DNA from: Grifola frondosa | Lineage: Eukaryota > Basidiomycota > Agaricomycetes > Polyporales > Grifolaceae | DNA length: 64,000 bases | Reading direction: 5' to 3' | Assembly: GCA_001683735.1 (NCBI GenBank) | Contig: LUGG01000005.1 | Span: 1,612,001 to 1,676,000, forward strand | Part shown: piece by piece, positions 12,095 through 22,904 of the stretch | Layout of the letters: each line of letters opens with the position of its first letter | How positions within the stretch are numbered: position 1 is the first letter of the stretch | Notes under the pieces: generated by a model | Told to the model about the DNA's origin: nothing | The model's database searches: none | The model's input: only the letters and a program-made list of their open reading frames with translations | Position numbers and translations under genes: made by a program

Positions 12095-12298
12095 TATAAA
12101 GTCAACAACATTTCATCGATATACTTATCACCAATAATCCTATAACATACCTATTGTAGACACAATTGGCAATGTTAGGTGACAGCAAAGTCAAGTGCTA
12201 GTCACTTATAAAGGATTACGCAGTGTCACCATATCGAGAATATGTCACGTGTTATGACCTATATCCATTAATTTCGAGCAACAAGGCTATGTACGAAT

Positions 12299-12838
12299 AT
12301 GGTCAATGTCGATTACATTTCGTCATTATATCCTCATTTATTTCGTCCACTGTCAGTTACTCCCAACTTTCTCATGATTCCAAGCAGTTCTCTATATGAA
12401 CACCCTCTCTCTCAAAGTGTCACTTATGAAGACACTAACGCATTAGAAGAGGAGACTATAGCAGAAGAAAGTGAGAAATCAGAAGAGCATATTGATGAAG
12501 AATTAGAAGATGGCCTTTACGCTCCCCCACCAAGCCGGTAATACAAAGACCTGCAGGAAAGAGAGCATGGCAGAAAAGGAGTTATCAGATTGGTCAGAAG
12601 ATAGGATGGAAACCACATCATCGAGACAGCATACCCTTGCGAGTTTCCATGATGAAGAAAATAATGATAAAGAAGCAAGCTGCAAAAGAAAGTGCAGGAT
12701 AATTAGGGACACATCTATGCTATGCAAAGACTTATCCCATTCCTCTCTATTTGCACACATTTGTCATTACTCAGCACATTTCACCAAATCCATATCATAT
12801 AATCTGGATTGGATCAGCAAATGGACACTGTGGCAACT
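12299..12838 (+). other. Decayed coding region, possibly retrotransposon-derived
   Basis: An 80-codon frame (12299-12541) ends in an acidic, proline-containing tail (EELEDGLYAPPPS). Downstream, a different frame reads GSANGHCGNC, resembling the cysteine/histidine-poor tail of retroelement structural proteins. It ends where the LTR-like block starts at 12839, as expected for the 3' end of an element. The family assignment is weak. Confidence 0.25.
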
Positions 12839-12869
12839 GTGACATGGACAAATAGACCTGTGGCTTCAT

Positions 12870-12889
12870 ATTCATGAACATTCCGGAAT
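12870..12889 (+). promoter_or_regulatory. Perfect four-unit heat shock element
   Basis: The 20 bases read nTTCn-nGAAn-nTTCn-nGAAn with no mismatch: TTC at 12871 and 12881, GAA at 12876 and 12886. Alternating 5-bp GAA units are the established binding site of trimeric heat shock factor; three units are normally enough. Confidence 0.7.
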
Positions 12890-12907
12890 AGCCTAGCAGA
12901 GAAGAAG

Positions 12908-12927
12908 TTTCCGGAACTTTCCAGAAG
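12908..12927 (+). promoter_or_regulatory. Second perfect four-unit heat shock element
   Basis: TTC at 12909 and 12919 and GAA at 12914 and 12924 form four alternating units in exact 5-bp register, 38 bases after the first array. Confidence 0.7.
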
Positions 12928-13002
12928 ATTACAGTCTTCAAAAGAAGGACTTTAATCGAAATTTCTACTTCAGAATGTCCTGGAATAATCCAGAAGCTCA
13001 AG

Positions 13003-13035
13003 GAAATTTCCAGAATATTCTGACAGATTCCAGAA
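13003..13035 (+). promoter_or_regulatory. Third heat-shock-element array, six of seven units
   Basis: Units in 5-bp register are GAA 13003, TTC 13008, GAA 13013, TTC 13018, ACA 13023 (mismatch), TTC 13028 and GAA 13033. Additional loose TTC/GAA half-sites lie between 12960 and 13000. The TATA box is about 240 bases downstream. Confidence 0.65.
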
Positions 13036-13234
13036 TAACATAGGATCATGGAGAACATCCTAGGAACTTATAGAACCTGGGAGAATTGTCCAGAAGGAGA
13101 CAGAACTGTGCAGAAAGTACTAGCAGGTTAGAGATGCTTCCAGCAACTTCCAAAAGCCATTCGTCAGCAGGAAAATTGGTGGATTGGTAAGCATTGGGAG
13201 TGGATTGGTAAGCAAGAAGGGGATTAGTCAGCCA

Positions 13235-13260
13235 TAGAATAGAATAGAATAGAATAGAAT
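13235..13260. repeat. (TAGAA)n microsatellite
   Basis: Five tandem TAGAA units immediately upstream of the TATA region. Just before it the phrase ggattggtaagca occurs twice, 20 bases apart. Confidence 0.85.
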
Positions 13261-13277
13261 GGAAGGATTCAGGAGGG

Positions 13278-13284
13278 TATATAA
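13278..13284 (+). promoter_or_regulatory. TATA box
   Basis: TATATAA in gggtatataagggcgagc. It sits downstream of the heat-shock-element arrays and about 30-50 bases before a C8 run and pyrimidine-rich stretch, so it is a plausible core promoter of the LTR-like block. Confidence 0.5.
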
Positions 13285-13433
13285 GGGCGAGCGAAAAATC
13301 GCCCAAATCATTCGAATATATTCTTCCCCCCCCAGATTCCTCCCTCAGTAGCACTCCCTCACAATTTATATTCTTTCTCTTAACTTGAGGCACATCAGAA
13401 GTATTGCCTAGGCCCATCTGCTTACTAAGTATT

Positions 13434-13723
13434 GACCTGGATTGTTAACTTGCCAAAGCAAGAGACTTTGGAAGTGCAAGTTCAGGCAAAAGGTTGAAGA
13501 TTGTCAAGACCTTTGTTAGGACAGAGTTCTGTCACAAAGGAAGTTACCTAAATTGTCAACTGTCCAGACAAGAGATTCTGGAAGCACAAGGTTAGGAAAA
13601 GAAGATCAGAAGTTACTGACCTAGATTGTTAGCTTACCAAAGCAAGAGACTTTGGGAGCGCAAGTTTAGGCAGATTAGTTGTCAGACCTTTGTTAGGACA
13701 GAAGCCCTGTCGCAAAGGCACCA
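13434..13723. repeat. Three diverged tandem repeats with internal hairpins
   Basis: Units start near 13434, 13546 and 13619 with cct(g/a)gattgtta or a variant of it. Units 1 and 3 share a palindromic core ccaaag-caagaga-ctttgg and a tail acctttgttaggacaga. Unit 2 has a compensated variant (ccagacaagagattctgg), so the hairpin is kept while its sequence changes. Confidence 0.6.
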
Positions 13724-14230
13724 GGTGAGCAGTGTTAAGAAAGAGTTTGTTATTGTTTGGATAGTTGTCCTGTGAGTGGATTGAGGAGTATAAGTCTCTG
13801 GAAAAAAGTCCAGGAGCATTTCCCCATTCACCACGCAGAATTCGTCGTAGTAGCAAAGTACCACACCAAGGCAGTGACTTTGTAGGAAGTTTGTAGTGTA
13901 CTGACAGAGCAAGCTATTTAAGTCAAGCCTTGCTATTGTTTCTAGTCCCCATAGGTATATTTCGAGTAATCGAACACCGTAGAACGAAACCACAGAGCAT
14001 TGTGATCCTTGTGAAAAGTAGAAAGTATGCTTTCACAACCGAACTCGACTGAGCCTCTGTCCGGAAAAGTAGGAAACCCCGTCAAGCTTGGTGCACCCGT
14101 CATTTCTAGGAAATAACCCCTCGCTATAAAACAAATATTACTCTCGTCAGATAGTCTTTTGATTGTTTGATAAAAGTAGTGATTGTTTAATACCGATCGC
14201 TGGAAATACACGACACCGCCTTGCGGGTTC

Positions 14231-17200
14231 CATGACCTTAGAAGCTGACAAAAATCCAACATCCTTGACTGCCGTCGAAGACCTGCCGAGCGTTGATGTC
14301 AGTGAGCCGATATCTAACTTATTGGGTGAAGAGTCTCATCCTGAGCCCATTACTGATCAGACATGTAAGTTTTCAATGATTATATTCATTATATACTGAA
14401 TATTCTCACGCCATTGACAGCCACAGCCCGAAAATGCCACGTAACCGATACGGACTTGATTTCAAGTGGCGAAGGCAGTGAAACGGATGACGCCGCAGTG
14501 CCTGCTATGAACATAGGCAAGCCAAGTGAGTAATCAACCAATTTTGTTTAAAATATATTTTTCATTCATCTGTCACAGGTAAGAAAGCAAAACGGCCCCG
14601 GCGTGAAGCAGCAGAGCCTGATGAAGTGAATGAGGAAGGTATACTGAAGGATATCGAGGTTCTGGACATTACAGCAATACATTCACAGCCCTCGTGTGAT
14701 GAGCTTTGACGTGATGTCGACAACTTCTTCCACCCGCTGTACCGCAAAATTGGTGTAAACGGCAAAGAGAAGGGCCATCGGGACTGTAAACTCTGCAAGT
14801 AAGTTAGTGATCTTTCAACATATTCGACACTTTCTCACTCATTTCCACAGACCAAAGACAACTCTCGTAAATGAGATAACGACACTGTGACATCACCTTG
14901 AGGCCAGGCATGTGGTACGTCTGACGTCTTATCTATATATAATACATGACCACGTTATAATGTTTCATAGGGAGCTTACCGAAAGTGGGCACAAGACAAT
15001 GATTATGAGTCTCATCTTCCAGGTGACATCCTCAAGCGCAAAAATGCATTGATGGCCGAACGTGAAGATCAGTCATGCATCGACGGGCATCTCCGACAGC
15101 TACCACCTAAAGAACAGGTCATTGCATACTCAGAACAAGTATTCCGTGAAGCTGCAATTGAGTGGCTTGTTGCCACAGACCAGGTATGTGAAGTCCTATT
15201 ACAAAGACTGGATAACATTACCATATAACATTTGAAGCCAATCTCGGCCCTCGAACACCCAAAATTCAAGACTATGATCGACGTAGCATCTCGTGCAACT
15301 AATGGAGTCAAGATCCCGACACGGAAAGCAGCACATAAAGAAATCATGTGTATGTTCAACGTGCAAATGACACAGCTATGTGAACGGCTTAATGTACGTG
15401 GCCTTATCCTGGATCACTGTCGTAGTGTTGCCATGGCTTAGTCACATCTGTTTCAGCTTTTTAGATATTCTGACATAAATTTTGCAGATAATGACATGAT
15501 CTTAATTGAAATTAATAGCAAAAATATATATGTATTTGAATGTAACACCACCATTTGCATAATTATCTTTAATATGTTTCAATTTCAGTTACATTGGTAA
15601 AAAAGCTGACTAAAAAGTCGGACTTTGCAATCGGCTTTTTGGCTATATCTCCATTAATATGAGGTATAACATTTTGATATTTGGCAAGAATATGCGGCTA
15701 TATATAAGCTACGAAATAAATGTAACATAGCTATGATATCTAAACAACTGTTCAAGTTATGAGTCATATATCATTTAGGCCTGACTTAGCTGCAGCAACA
15801 CTACACTATCGCAACCTCACTAACAGAGAATGCTCTCAGAGTGACAGTGCACGTGGTGAGATAAGTCTCACCTGTGATGCGTGGCAAGCCGGTAACGTTG
15901 ATGCGTACTTCGCGGTCACTGCACACTGGATTGACGAGGCTGACCCTGGTATCTGGGAGCTTCGCAATTGCCTCCTTGGGTTCACACGAGTGCACATAAC
16001 AGCCAACGGCTTGGCCAAGCACTATACAAGATCATTCTTCGTGTGGGCATAGCTCATAAGGTGCATGTTCTATCCCTAGTCCCAAGTACCATAGCCTCAC
16101 GAGGCTGACAGATCGGTCACATCACCTGTGACAATGCAGCTAACAATGACACCATGTTGTGTGAATTCTCACGTCAGATCGAGAAGAAGACACAAAAAGT
16201 ATTTGATTCTGAGAAGTGGTGGATCAAGTAAGTCAAAGTATTTGATTCTGAGAAGCGGTGGATCAAGTAAGTCAAAGTTTTGTAACATTTTACTTATATA
16301 TCTAACAATGTTAGTTGTCTCACACATGTCATCAATCTGGCGACACAAGCGCTGATTGCATCATACAGTAAGACACCACATTTCAATCCTGAGAAACCCG
16401 AAAGCACCTCAACATTTTGCACGGCAGCTATCGAGATGAGGTCGGACTGGTCCGTGCCATCGCCGTAAAGGTATGATGACTTCTACATCCATCCACTGAA
16501 CTTCTTAATCTAATGTACATACAGGAATGATCATCATCAAAGTGCAAGGAGATTTTTCGCCGCATCCAAGTGAACGCTGGTGCGAATAAGATGGTGCAGC
16601 TTCTCATTGACATGAGGGTTCGCTGGTCATCCACGTACCTTATGTTACATCGTGCAGAGTCCAAACAAGAGGTACAAGATACTAGCTCTTATAGAACTGA
16701 AGCTTATTATTTCTCTAGCACGTTGATACATTTGTATATGAAATAGGTCGTGAAGAGAAGGATCTCGCAAAGCGCTGAAAGATTGATAATTTAAAGTTGT
16801 CGACGCAGGAGTGGGCTCGAGTAAAGCTATTTCTGGATCTCCTCAGAGTGCGTGCAATGTTTATTCTCATGTTGTTTTGTCTAGTGTTGTCAACTTGCAG
16901 CATGCCAATAACGTACAGCAAGGGTTTTCCTCCGACCAACTGCCATCACTACATCTAGCCATCCCTGCTCTGGAAGCCTTGCACAAGGCATGGTCCTCAC
17001 GTGCAGAATGCGAGAAGTATCAAGTGTTCTCGTCGGCGCTTCACATTGGGGTCGCCAAAATTGAGGAGTACTATAATAAGACTGAGTGCTCCGATGCATA
17101 CATAGTTTCCATGTGTAAGTTCTCACCTTATTTTTATCCACATTTTGACAAGCCTTGTTTCCACAGATCTTGTTCCGGAGACAAAGGGCTTACACTTCGA

Positions 17201-17780
17201 GAAGTATTGGAGCCAGGAGCTACAGGTTGAGGTGAAGGAACATATTGAGACTATAGTGAGTGAGGTTGAATTTACTCCAGTTTTTGTGAACTACTGATGA
17301 TGCTATGCAGTTTAAAGATAGGTACAATCAGTTGCACGCTGGTACATCGACAGTGGTGCCCGTCAAAAGGGCTATTTCACGCACAACATCCCTGTTACGG
17401 GAGCTTTCTGACGATGAGGACGATAACGTGGCAGAACCTTCATAGCGCTACGCCAAGTTCATCAGACCCACAGCAGCCATGGCTTGCTGAATTTCGGCAA
17501 TATATTGACACAGCAGAACAAATTCCGGAAGGAATGTCAATTGTCAAGTGGTGGGGTGTATGTATATATTTATTCTATGTATTTAACTCTGCTAACTTCT
17601 GCATTTCGATAGTACAATGCTCACAGATATCCCGTCTGGGCGTCATTAGCGCGGGACTATCTTGCGATCATGGCAACTTGGTTTCGAGCGAACGAGCATT
17701 TTCACAGGGCAGCATCACTATTAGCGACCATCGCAATAGGCTGAAGGGTACATTGTTGAAGATGCAGTGTGAAGTCAAAG
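14231..17780 (+). pseudogene. Decayed BED/hAT-family transposase gene
   Basis: The pieces lie in the expected order. An acidic N-terminus starts near 14231. A BED-like zinc finger follows (CKLCK near 14790, HHLEARH near 14895). Next come LTCDAWQAGNVDAYFAVTAHW (15870-15935), ITCDNAANND (near 16115), the HVINLATQAL segment (near 16325), VRWSSTYLMLHRAESK (near 16620), and the C-terminal dimerisation block with YPVWASLARDYLA (near 17630) and SERAFSQGSITISDHRNRLK (near 17690). In-frame stops interrupt it near 14708, 14888, 16528 and 16778. A MITE sits inside it at 15423-15803 and a Copia fragment replaces its end. It is a non-autonomous relic. Confidence 0.75.
15415..15811 (+). mobile_element. hAT-type MITE, copy 1, with target duplication
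   Basis: The element (15423-15803) begins TAGTGTTGCC and ends GCAACACTA, with imperfect inverted ends of about 21 bp. Flanking 8-mers are CACTGTCG (15415-15422) and CACTATCG (15804-15811), one mismatch. It holds internal short palindromes (gactaaaaagtc) and no coding capacity. A second copy lies inverted at 26932-27283. The 8-bp duplication and TAGTGTTGC end are typical of the hAT superfamily. Confidence 0.85.
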
Positions 17781-18569
17781 CTGTCAAAGAGCTTCAGTGC
17801 GATCGAGGAGGAGAGTATATGAGTGACGAATTCAAAACTCACCTTGAAGGCGAAGGAACCCACCACCACCTCGCAATGCACAACTCACTGCAGTCCAATG
17901 GCAAGGCTGAATGCCTGAACTGTATGCTTGCTGAACACACCTGCACGATACTCATTGACTCGGGCATGCCAAAGTTCCTCTGGGAGAGGCTTTGATGCAT
18001 GCTATGTGGCTCTGCAATCAGACGACAATGCACAACACCCTAAACTCGATGCCACATGAACATGCTACCAAAGGCAAGCCAGATCTTGCAAAACTACCAT
18101 GGTTTGGCTGTACCATTTGGGTATGTGTTGATGCACCGTCGAAACTCGACTCCAAGTCATGTAAGGTGCATTGGGTTGGTTTCAATGTGCAGAGCAAGGG
18201 GCACTGGGTCTATTGGCCCAACAAGTGCACCATCTCAGTTGAGCGGGACATTGTGTTCCAGCCCGATGAAGACAGTGTTGTTGCATGCATTCAGTCTGAG
18301 GGGAGCACTCACCTAGTAGCATCCAGAATGCTGCTGCTCCTCTCAAAAACATCTCCTAACCCTCCAGTCAAACCTTCCAGCCCTCCTCAATCTCCCAAAC
18401 ATGAGCCAGACATACCAGAGCAAGTGGGCAATGAGATGCAGCTGCTCGTTGAGCCCTCAAAGCCTGAACAGAACTTGGACTTGCAGTTGCCAAATCTGGA
18501 TGGTCATGGGAAGTGCATTCGAAAACCCTCTCAATGGGTGCTCAATTTGCAGCACAGTGATATGACCCC

Positions 18570-19560
18570 TATCCCTTCTAGCCACCAATCTATTCATTTT
18601 CCGATCTTCTGCGACTTTCGCAAGGTCCTCCGACTTGCGGCAACTTCACCTCTTTCCTCTCGGCACTCTGACTTCTCCGACATCTCCATGGCCCGACCGG
18701 CCCGATCCTTTGACATTCATGCTCCGGTTACCAGCCTCCAACATTCCCGGTGCCGAGCTACTGCACAACGGCCCGATATTCCCTGATGTTCTCGACTCAC
18801 CTAGGCTTGATCATCCCTACCTTCTCCGGCTGTTTCCTGTTTTCCCCTTATACTTTTCACCTTTGATTCGCTTCTTGACCTTTCCGCTTTTGTCCCGTCG
18901 GGGTCGGTGTGTGCATACTCCCGACCTGGTGTGCTGACTTTCTGTTTCTAGCCAAATTCTCCTTATTTCATTCGTTGCCCATTTTCCCTTCATGTTTCCC
19001 TGGCCTAATAGCTACTTCCGACCTCGCCGATTTACGGTCCTCCTACAAGAGTAGTGTAGCCTATATAAAAAGCCTCATGTACTCGCTACAAAACAAGTTG
19101 ATTCCTCCCCTCAGAGCTCAGACTTCAAAAACACTGCAACTTTGACTGCGACTGCGACTTAGATTGCGACTTCGACTGTGACTTAGACTGCGACTTCAAC
19201 TGCGACTCCCATTGCGACTGCGACTACGACTTCTCCCACTTCTCTTGTGGTGACTTTGGTTACCACTTCCCCTGTGACTTTTGTTGTGACTCCTACTACT
19301 GCGGACTTCTGCGACTTCCGCGACATCTTCCTAGTCTTTGACTCTCCTCTTATTTGTGATTGCATCCTCTGTATTCTGGTGACACTTAGCTTTACACATA
19401 CTCATCCTCCGTATTCTTGTAGTTCTCTGACCACACCCGTGCCCTTTCAGTGCCTGTGTCATACCTGTCGCATCGAGTCGGAAGCTGCTTCGAGACTCTG
19501 AGGCCCACTTGCACACTTAGTCTTGCGTGTTATCAGTCACTTATTATTGTTATTATAGGT
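18570..19560. mobile_element. Insertion within the Copia pol region, possibly a solo LTR
   Basis: Pyrimidine-rich DNA with a TATA-like tatataaaaag near 19061 and a low-complexity track (ctgcga words, 19142-19245). It interrupts the Copia reading frame between the integrase C-terminus and the reverse transcriptase linker. No clear TG...CA ends or target duplication could be fixed. Confidence 0.35.
19142..19245. repeat. Low-complexity ctgcga/cttcga track
   Basis: Imperfect hexamer-like words such as actgcgact, gcgacttcg and gactgcgac repeat about a dozen times. Confidence 0.8.
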
Positions 19561-21280
19561 GTCTAGGTAGTGCGCAGGGATATCAATGGGGTGGGGAAAC
19601 AGGTGGAAGAGGTGCCCAGAAGGTGCCAGAGAGTATCCTAGTGGAAACTGCAAAGTTTGCTGGAGAATTGGTTGAGGGGGAGCCACCAGAAGCCAGCCAA
19701 GAGGATGACGAGCCAATTTTTGCACTTGCTGCAATGGCAGGAGATGAGCTGATGTATCGGGAAGCTATGGAGGGGCCAGAGAGAGAGACATGGAAGGAAG
19801 CCATGGAAGAGGAACTCGAGCACATTCACTTAATGGGCACATATGAGCTGGTCAAGAAACTGCCAGGCATTAATGTCATTGGAAACGTTTGGGCACTTAG
19901 GAAGAAGTGCGACAAAAATAACAATGTCGTGAAATTCAAAGCATGGCTCTGCATGCAAGGTTTCTCACAAATTCATGGCATTGACTACACCAAAACTGCT
20001 ATGCTGACTGCTCATCTGTCCTCCCTCTGCTTCAATTCTCACTCTTGCTGCCGCATTCGACTGGGAAATCCACCAGATCGACTTCAAGAATGCTTACCTG
20101 AATGGCGACCTCGACGAGACCATCTATATGAAGCAGCCACCCGGATTCAAAGTGCCTGGCAAGGAGCACTGGGTTTGGCTACTTCTCAAAGCCCTCTATG
20201 GACTCAAGCAAGCTGGCTGCCTCTGGTACCTCACCGTCAAAGAAACTCTTTGAGGAGCTTCACTCGGTGCAAGCACGATCCTGGTGTGTTTTACTTATTC
20301 CTGCCTGGCATTATAGTGATTGTGGCCATCCACATTGACAACTGCACACTGGTGGCCAACACCAAGCCAGTTGTCATGTCCCTCAAGGCAGAGCTCAGTG
20401 TGCATTTCGAGATTGTCGATCTCAGTGAAGCTCGTTGGCTGCTTGGCTTTGAAATTCATCGAGACCGCAATGCTCGAACAATCTCTACGTTGCAAGCTGC
20501 ATACATCGACACCATCCTTGCCCACTTTCGTATGACTGATGCTTATCCACTTGTCGTCCCCCTTGATCCCAACACCAACCTCTTCATCACCATCACTGAT
20601 CACAACCACGACGAGATGAAGAACAAGCTGTACACAAAGTTGATCAGCTCACTAATGTACGCCACCATCGGTACAGTCCTGACATTGCATTTGCAGTGTC
20701 AACTCTTGCAAGATTCATGGCTGATTCTGCTGCTATCCACTGGGAGGTTGCAAAGTGTGTTTTGTGGTACCTTAAGGGGACACAAGACTATTGTCTCACG
20801 TTCGGTGGATCTACTGATCTAGTTGGATATACAGATGCTGATTGGGCCTCTCAAGCTCATCGTCACTCGATCTCCAGCTATGTTTTCCTCATTGGAGGGG
20901 GAGCCATTTCGTGGAGCTCCCGCAAGCAACCTATCATTGCTCTCTCACCAACCGAGGCTGAATATATCACTGCATCCGATGCCTCCCACAAACTGCTCTG
21001 GCTCTGTGGTCTCATCTCCAAACTCACATCTCCACTTTCCAATCCTACTCCTTTCTACTGTGACAATCAAAGTGCCATTTTGATTGCCACCAATGACCTC
21101 CTTCATGCTTGTACCAAGCATATCGATATCCGTTATCATTTTATTCGTCAAGTTCTTGCTTCAAAAGATGCCAACATCCTGTATTGCCTGACCAATGACA
21201 TGGCTGCCAACATTCTCACCAAGGCTCTCTCTCATCAAAAGATTCAGACCTTATCTGCTCTCGTGGGACTTCACTTGGCT

Positions 21281-21600
21281 TGAGGGGGAGTGTTGAGGTT
21301 CAATCCGGTGAACCCAGATGATTAGCTGTGTCAGGAGTCGGGAGTTGGGGCTTCCAGTTGATCTTCATATTTTCTTTTTGGTCATGTTTACCCGCTCACA
21401 TATACTGAATGCCCCGCTGCTACGTGCCTCAGTTGTTACGTTTACTCCCCAACTGAGGCACAGTGTGTATTCCTATATTTTATTCACTTCATGTGTACTT
21501 ACATTACTGTAGCCGCATCTTCTGCGCATTCTACAGTCCACTCACCTCCACTCGTACATTCTGTCAGCTCTACCTACTAGATTATATAGGTATGTGCAAC
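21281..21600 (+). mobile_element. Polypurine tract and 3' LTR of the Copia relic
   Basis: The tract gagggggag at 21282-21290 directly precedes TGTTGAGGTTC, the usual TG start of an LTR. The LTR end could not be fixed (somewhere near 21580). No matching 5' LTR exists in the window. A perfect hairpin lies at 21425-21460. Confidence 0.6.
21425..21460. repeat. Perfect 11-bp inverted repeat in the LTR
   Basis: tgcctcagttg (21425-21435) and caactgaggca (21450-21460) are exact reverse complements around a 14-base loop. It could be a transcript hairpin or a protein-binding palindrome. Confidence 0.85.
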
Positions 21601-22337
21601 TCGTTGGAGGTATCTAGAGCCTGAGTGATAGACCAAAAAGGGGAAATAAAGGGACAGTTAAGATAGCAAGAATGTCGAACTGTTTGAGCTCACAACCGAT
21701 AAGCACCAAGAAGCACGCCAAAATCCAACAAATGTTACTACAGGGATGCCTGCTGAAAGATGTATTTTATCCTAATAAGGCACTTCACAACACAAAGAAT
21801 AGTATTCAGGTATGGCTGAAAGATTTCCTGCATCCTTTCTGAATGGAATTTGCCCCTAATTTTAAGCAGAATTTTGTGGCATATTTCTATGTATTTGAGT
21901 ATTTTTATGAGCCACACATCATGCTTATCAAAGATGACCCCATGTGGTAGAATTCTTATCAGCTGCCTCTGTAGATTATACAATTGCTCTACTACATGAA
22001 ATGTAATTAAAGATCAGATTGCAAGATATGATGGAGGTATATTATGGCTTCAACAAAGCCCATGATCATAAAATATATGAGGAACTGGGGGAGGTATTAA
22101 GGAACCAGCATATTTGTCCCTGATTCTCCTCACATCTTCCCCACTTCCTCATGGATTCTTGTGATATTTGTTGTATATTGTAGGTATATATGACTACTAT
22201 ATAGCACTCTTTATATTTTTAAAGCTGCCAGAAATTTACCTAGCAGGGGGTATCACATTTCAGTGTTTGAAATGCAGTATTATCAATTGTGTTTCAAACA
22301 ATAGGATAGAAGACTGGTTTGATGGGGGAATACAATG

Positions 22338-22380
22338 AAAAAAGTATACAAAAAAGTATACAAAAAAGTATACAAAAAAG
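22338..22380. repeat. 12-bp tandem repeat (gtatacaaaaaa)
   Basis: Three exact tandem copies of gtatacaaaaaa flanked by A-runs, in AT-rich DNA. Confidence 0.9.
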
Positions 22381-22583
22381 GAGCATCTGGATGGAAGAAT
22401 ATTAGGTGATCAGTGTGACAACTATCACCCAAGGCTGTTGTGTGTCTCCTTTAATCTGGGGTGCACAGGGAGTCCAACACTAGGCCCACCACAGCTTGCT
22501 GCCAAGAAACTCACATTTTTTGCACAGGAAATGTTAAGAAGGCTATGAAAGGTGTTTGGAATAAGGGTTTGAGATAGTGAGAT

Positions 22584-22868
22584 GTGCAAAAAAGCAGAAT
22601 GATTACTAATGATACACGTATTAAATTTAATCATATGATTAATCTGAATGAAGATACAGAGGCATACAGATTGTGTGGAATTATATACTTTGATGATTTC
22701 CACTTTACATCCAAAATCATCGAGGCAAATGGTAAGACTTGGTATAATGACAGTGTGGAATTATGCAAAAGGTCAAAATTTCAAGGAAAAATTGATGACA
22801 TGGATGCAACAAAACTTAGTAGAGCTAAAAAGAGAAAAAGTAGTGTAGCTATATATATTAAGTTGTAA
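22584..22868 (+). CDS. Small ORF, possible fragment of a thiol-protease-like domain
   Basis: A 94-codon frame with LCGIIYFDDFHFTSKII followed by TWYNDSVELCK. The pattern (gly-ile-ile-tyr ... phe-his-phe-thr ... trp-tyr-x-asp) resembles the His-box end of some basidiomycete transposon-linked cysteine protease-like proteins. I cannot name the family securely. It has no companion domain, lies in AT-rich DNA, and is probably a remnant. Confidence 0.25.
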   Translation: MQKSRMITNDTRIKFNHMINLNEDTEAYRLCGIIYFDDFHFTSKIIEANGKTWYNDSVELCKRSKFQGKIDDMDATKLSRAKKRKSSVAIYIKL

Positions 22869-22904
22869 AATTCAATGTTAATAACTCAAAATTTGTAGAT
22901 TGTA

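Larger units (their letters stand above)
12839..14037 (+). mobile_element. LTR-like promoter block
   Basis: The block begins TGTGACATGG and can be closed at ctttcaca (14037), giving TGTGA...TCACA ends. It holds, in order, heat-shock-element arrays (12870-13035), a TAGAA microsatellite, a TATA box with a likely start region about 13310, a C-run followed by pyrimidine-rich sequence, and three diverged tandem repeats. This is the order expected of U3-R-U5 in an LTR. I found no second copy of the block in the window, so the boundaries and the LTR identity are inferred. Confidence 0.4.
17781..21290 (+). pseudogene. Ty1/Copia retrotransposon pol relic, 5' truncated
   Basis: It begins inside integrase (LQCDRGGEYMSDEF near 17795, SNGKAE near 17895). 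The reverse transcriptase region runs from about 19760 (WKEAMEEELEH, then VIGNVWALRKK). RNase H follows with DADWASQAH (near 20835) and ISWSSRKQPIIALSPTEAEY (near 20910), ending at 21283. Gag and protease are absent. Frames break near 17995, 20030 and 20250. The usual (Y/H)VDD catalytic motif reads HIDN (near 20330), so the enzyme is inactive even apart from frameshifts. About 950 bp of unrelated DNA (18570-19560) splits integrase from reverse transcriptase. Confidence 0.85.

Noticed and set aside
15425..15801. Tc1/mariner MITE with TA target duplication
   Set aside because: TA is present at each edge, but both copies show longer 8-bp flanking duplications (AGCCACCC perfect, CACTGTCG/CACTATCG with one mismatch), which fits hAT.
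22338..22380. Telomere-like repeat
   Set aside because: The unit gtatacaaaaaa has no resemblance to fungal TTAGGG-type telomeres.
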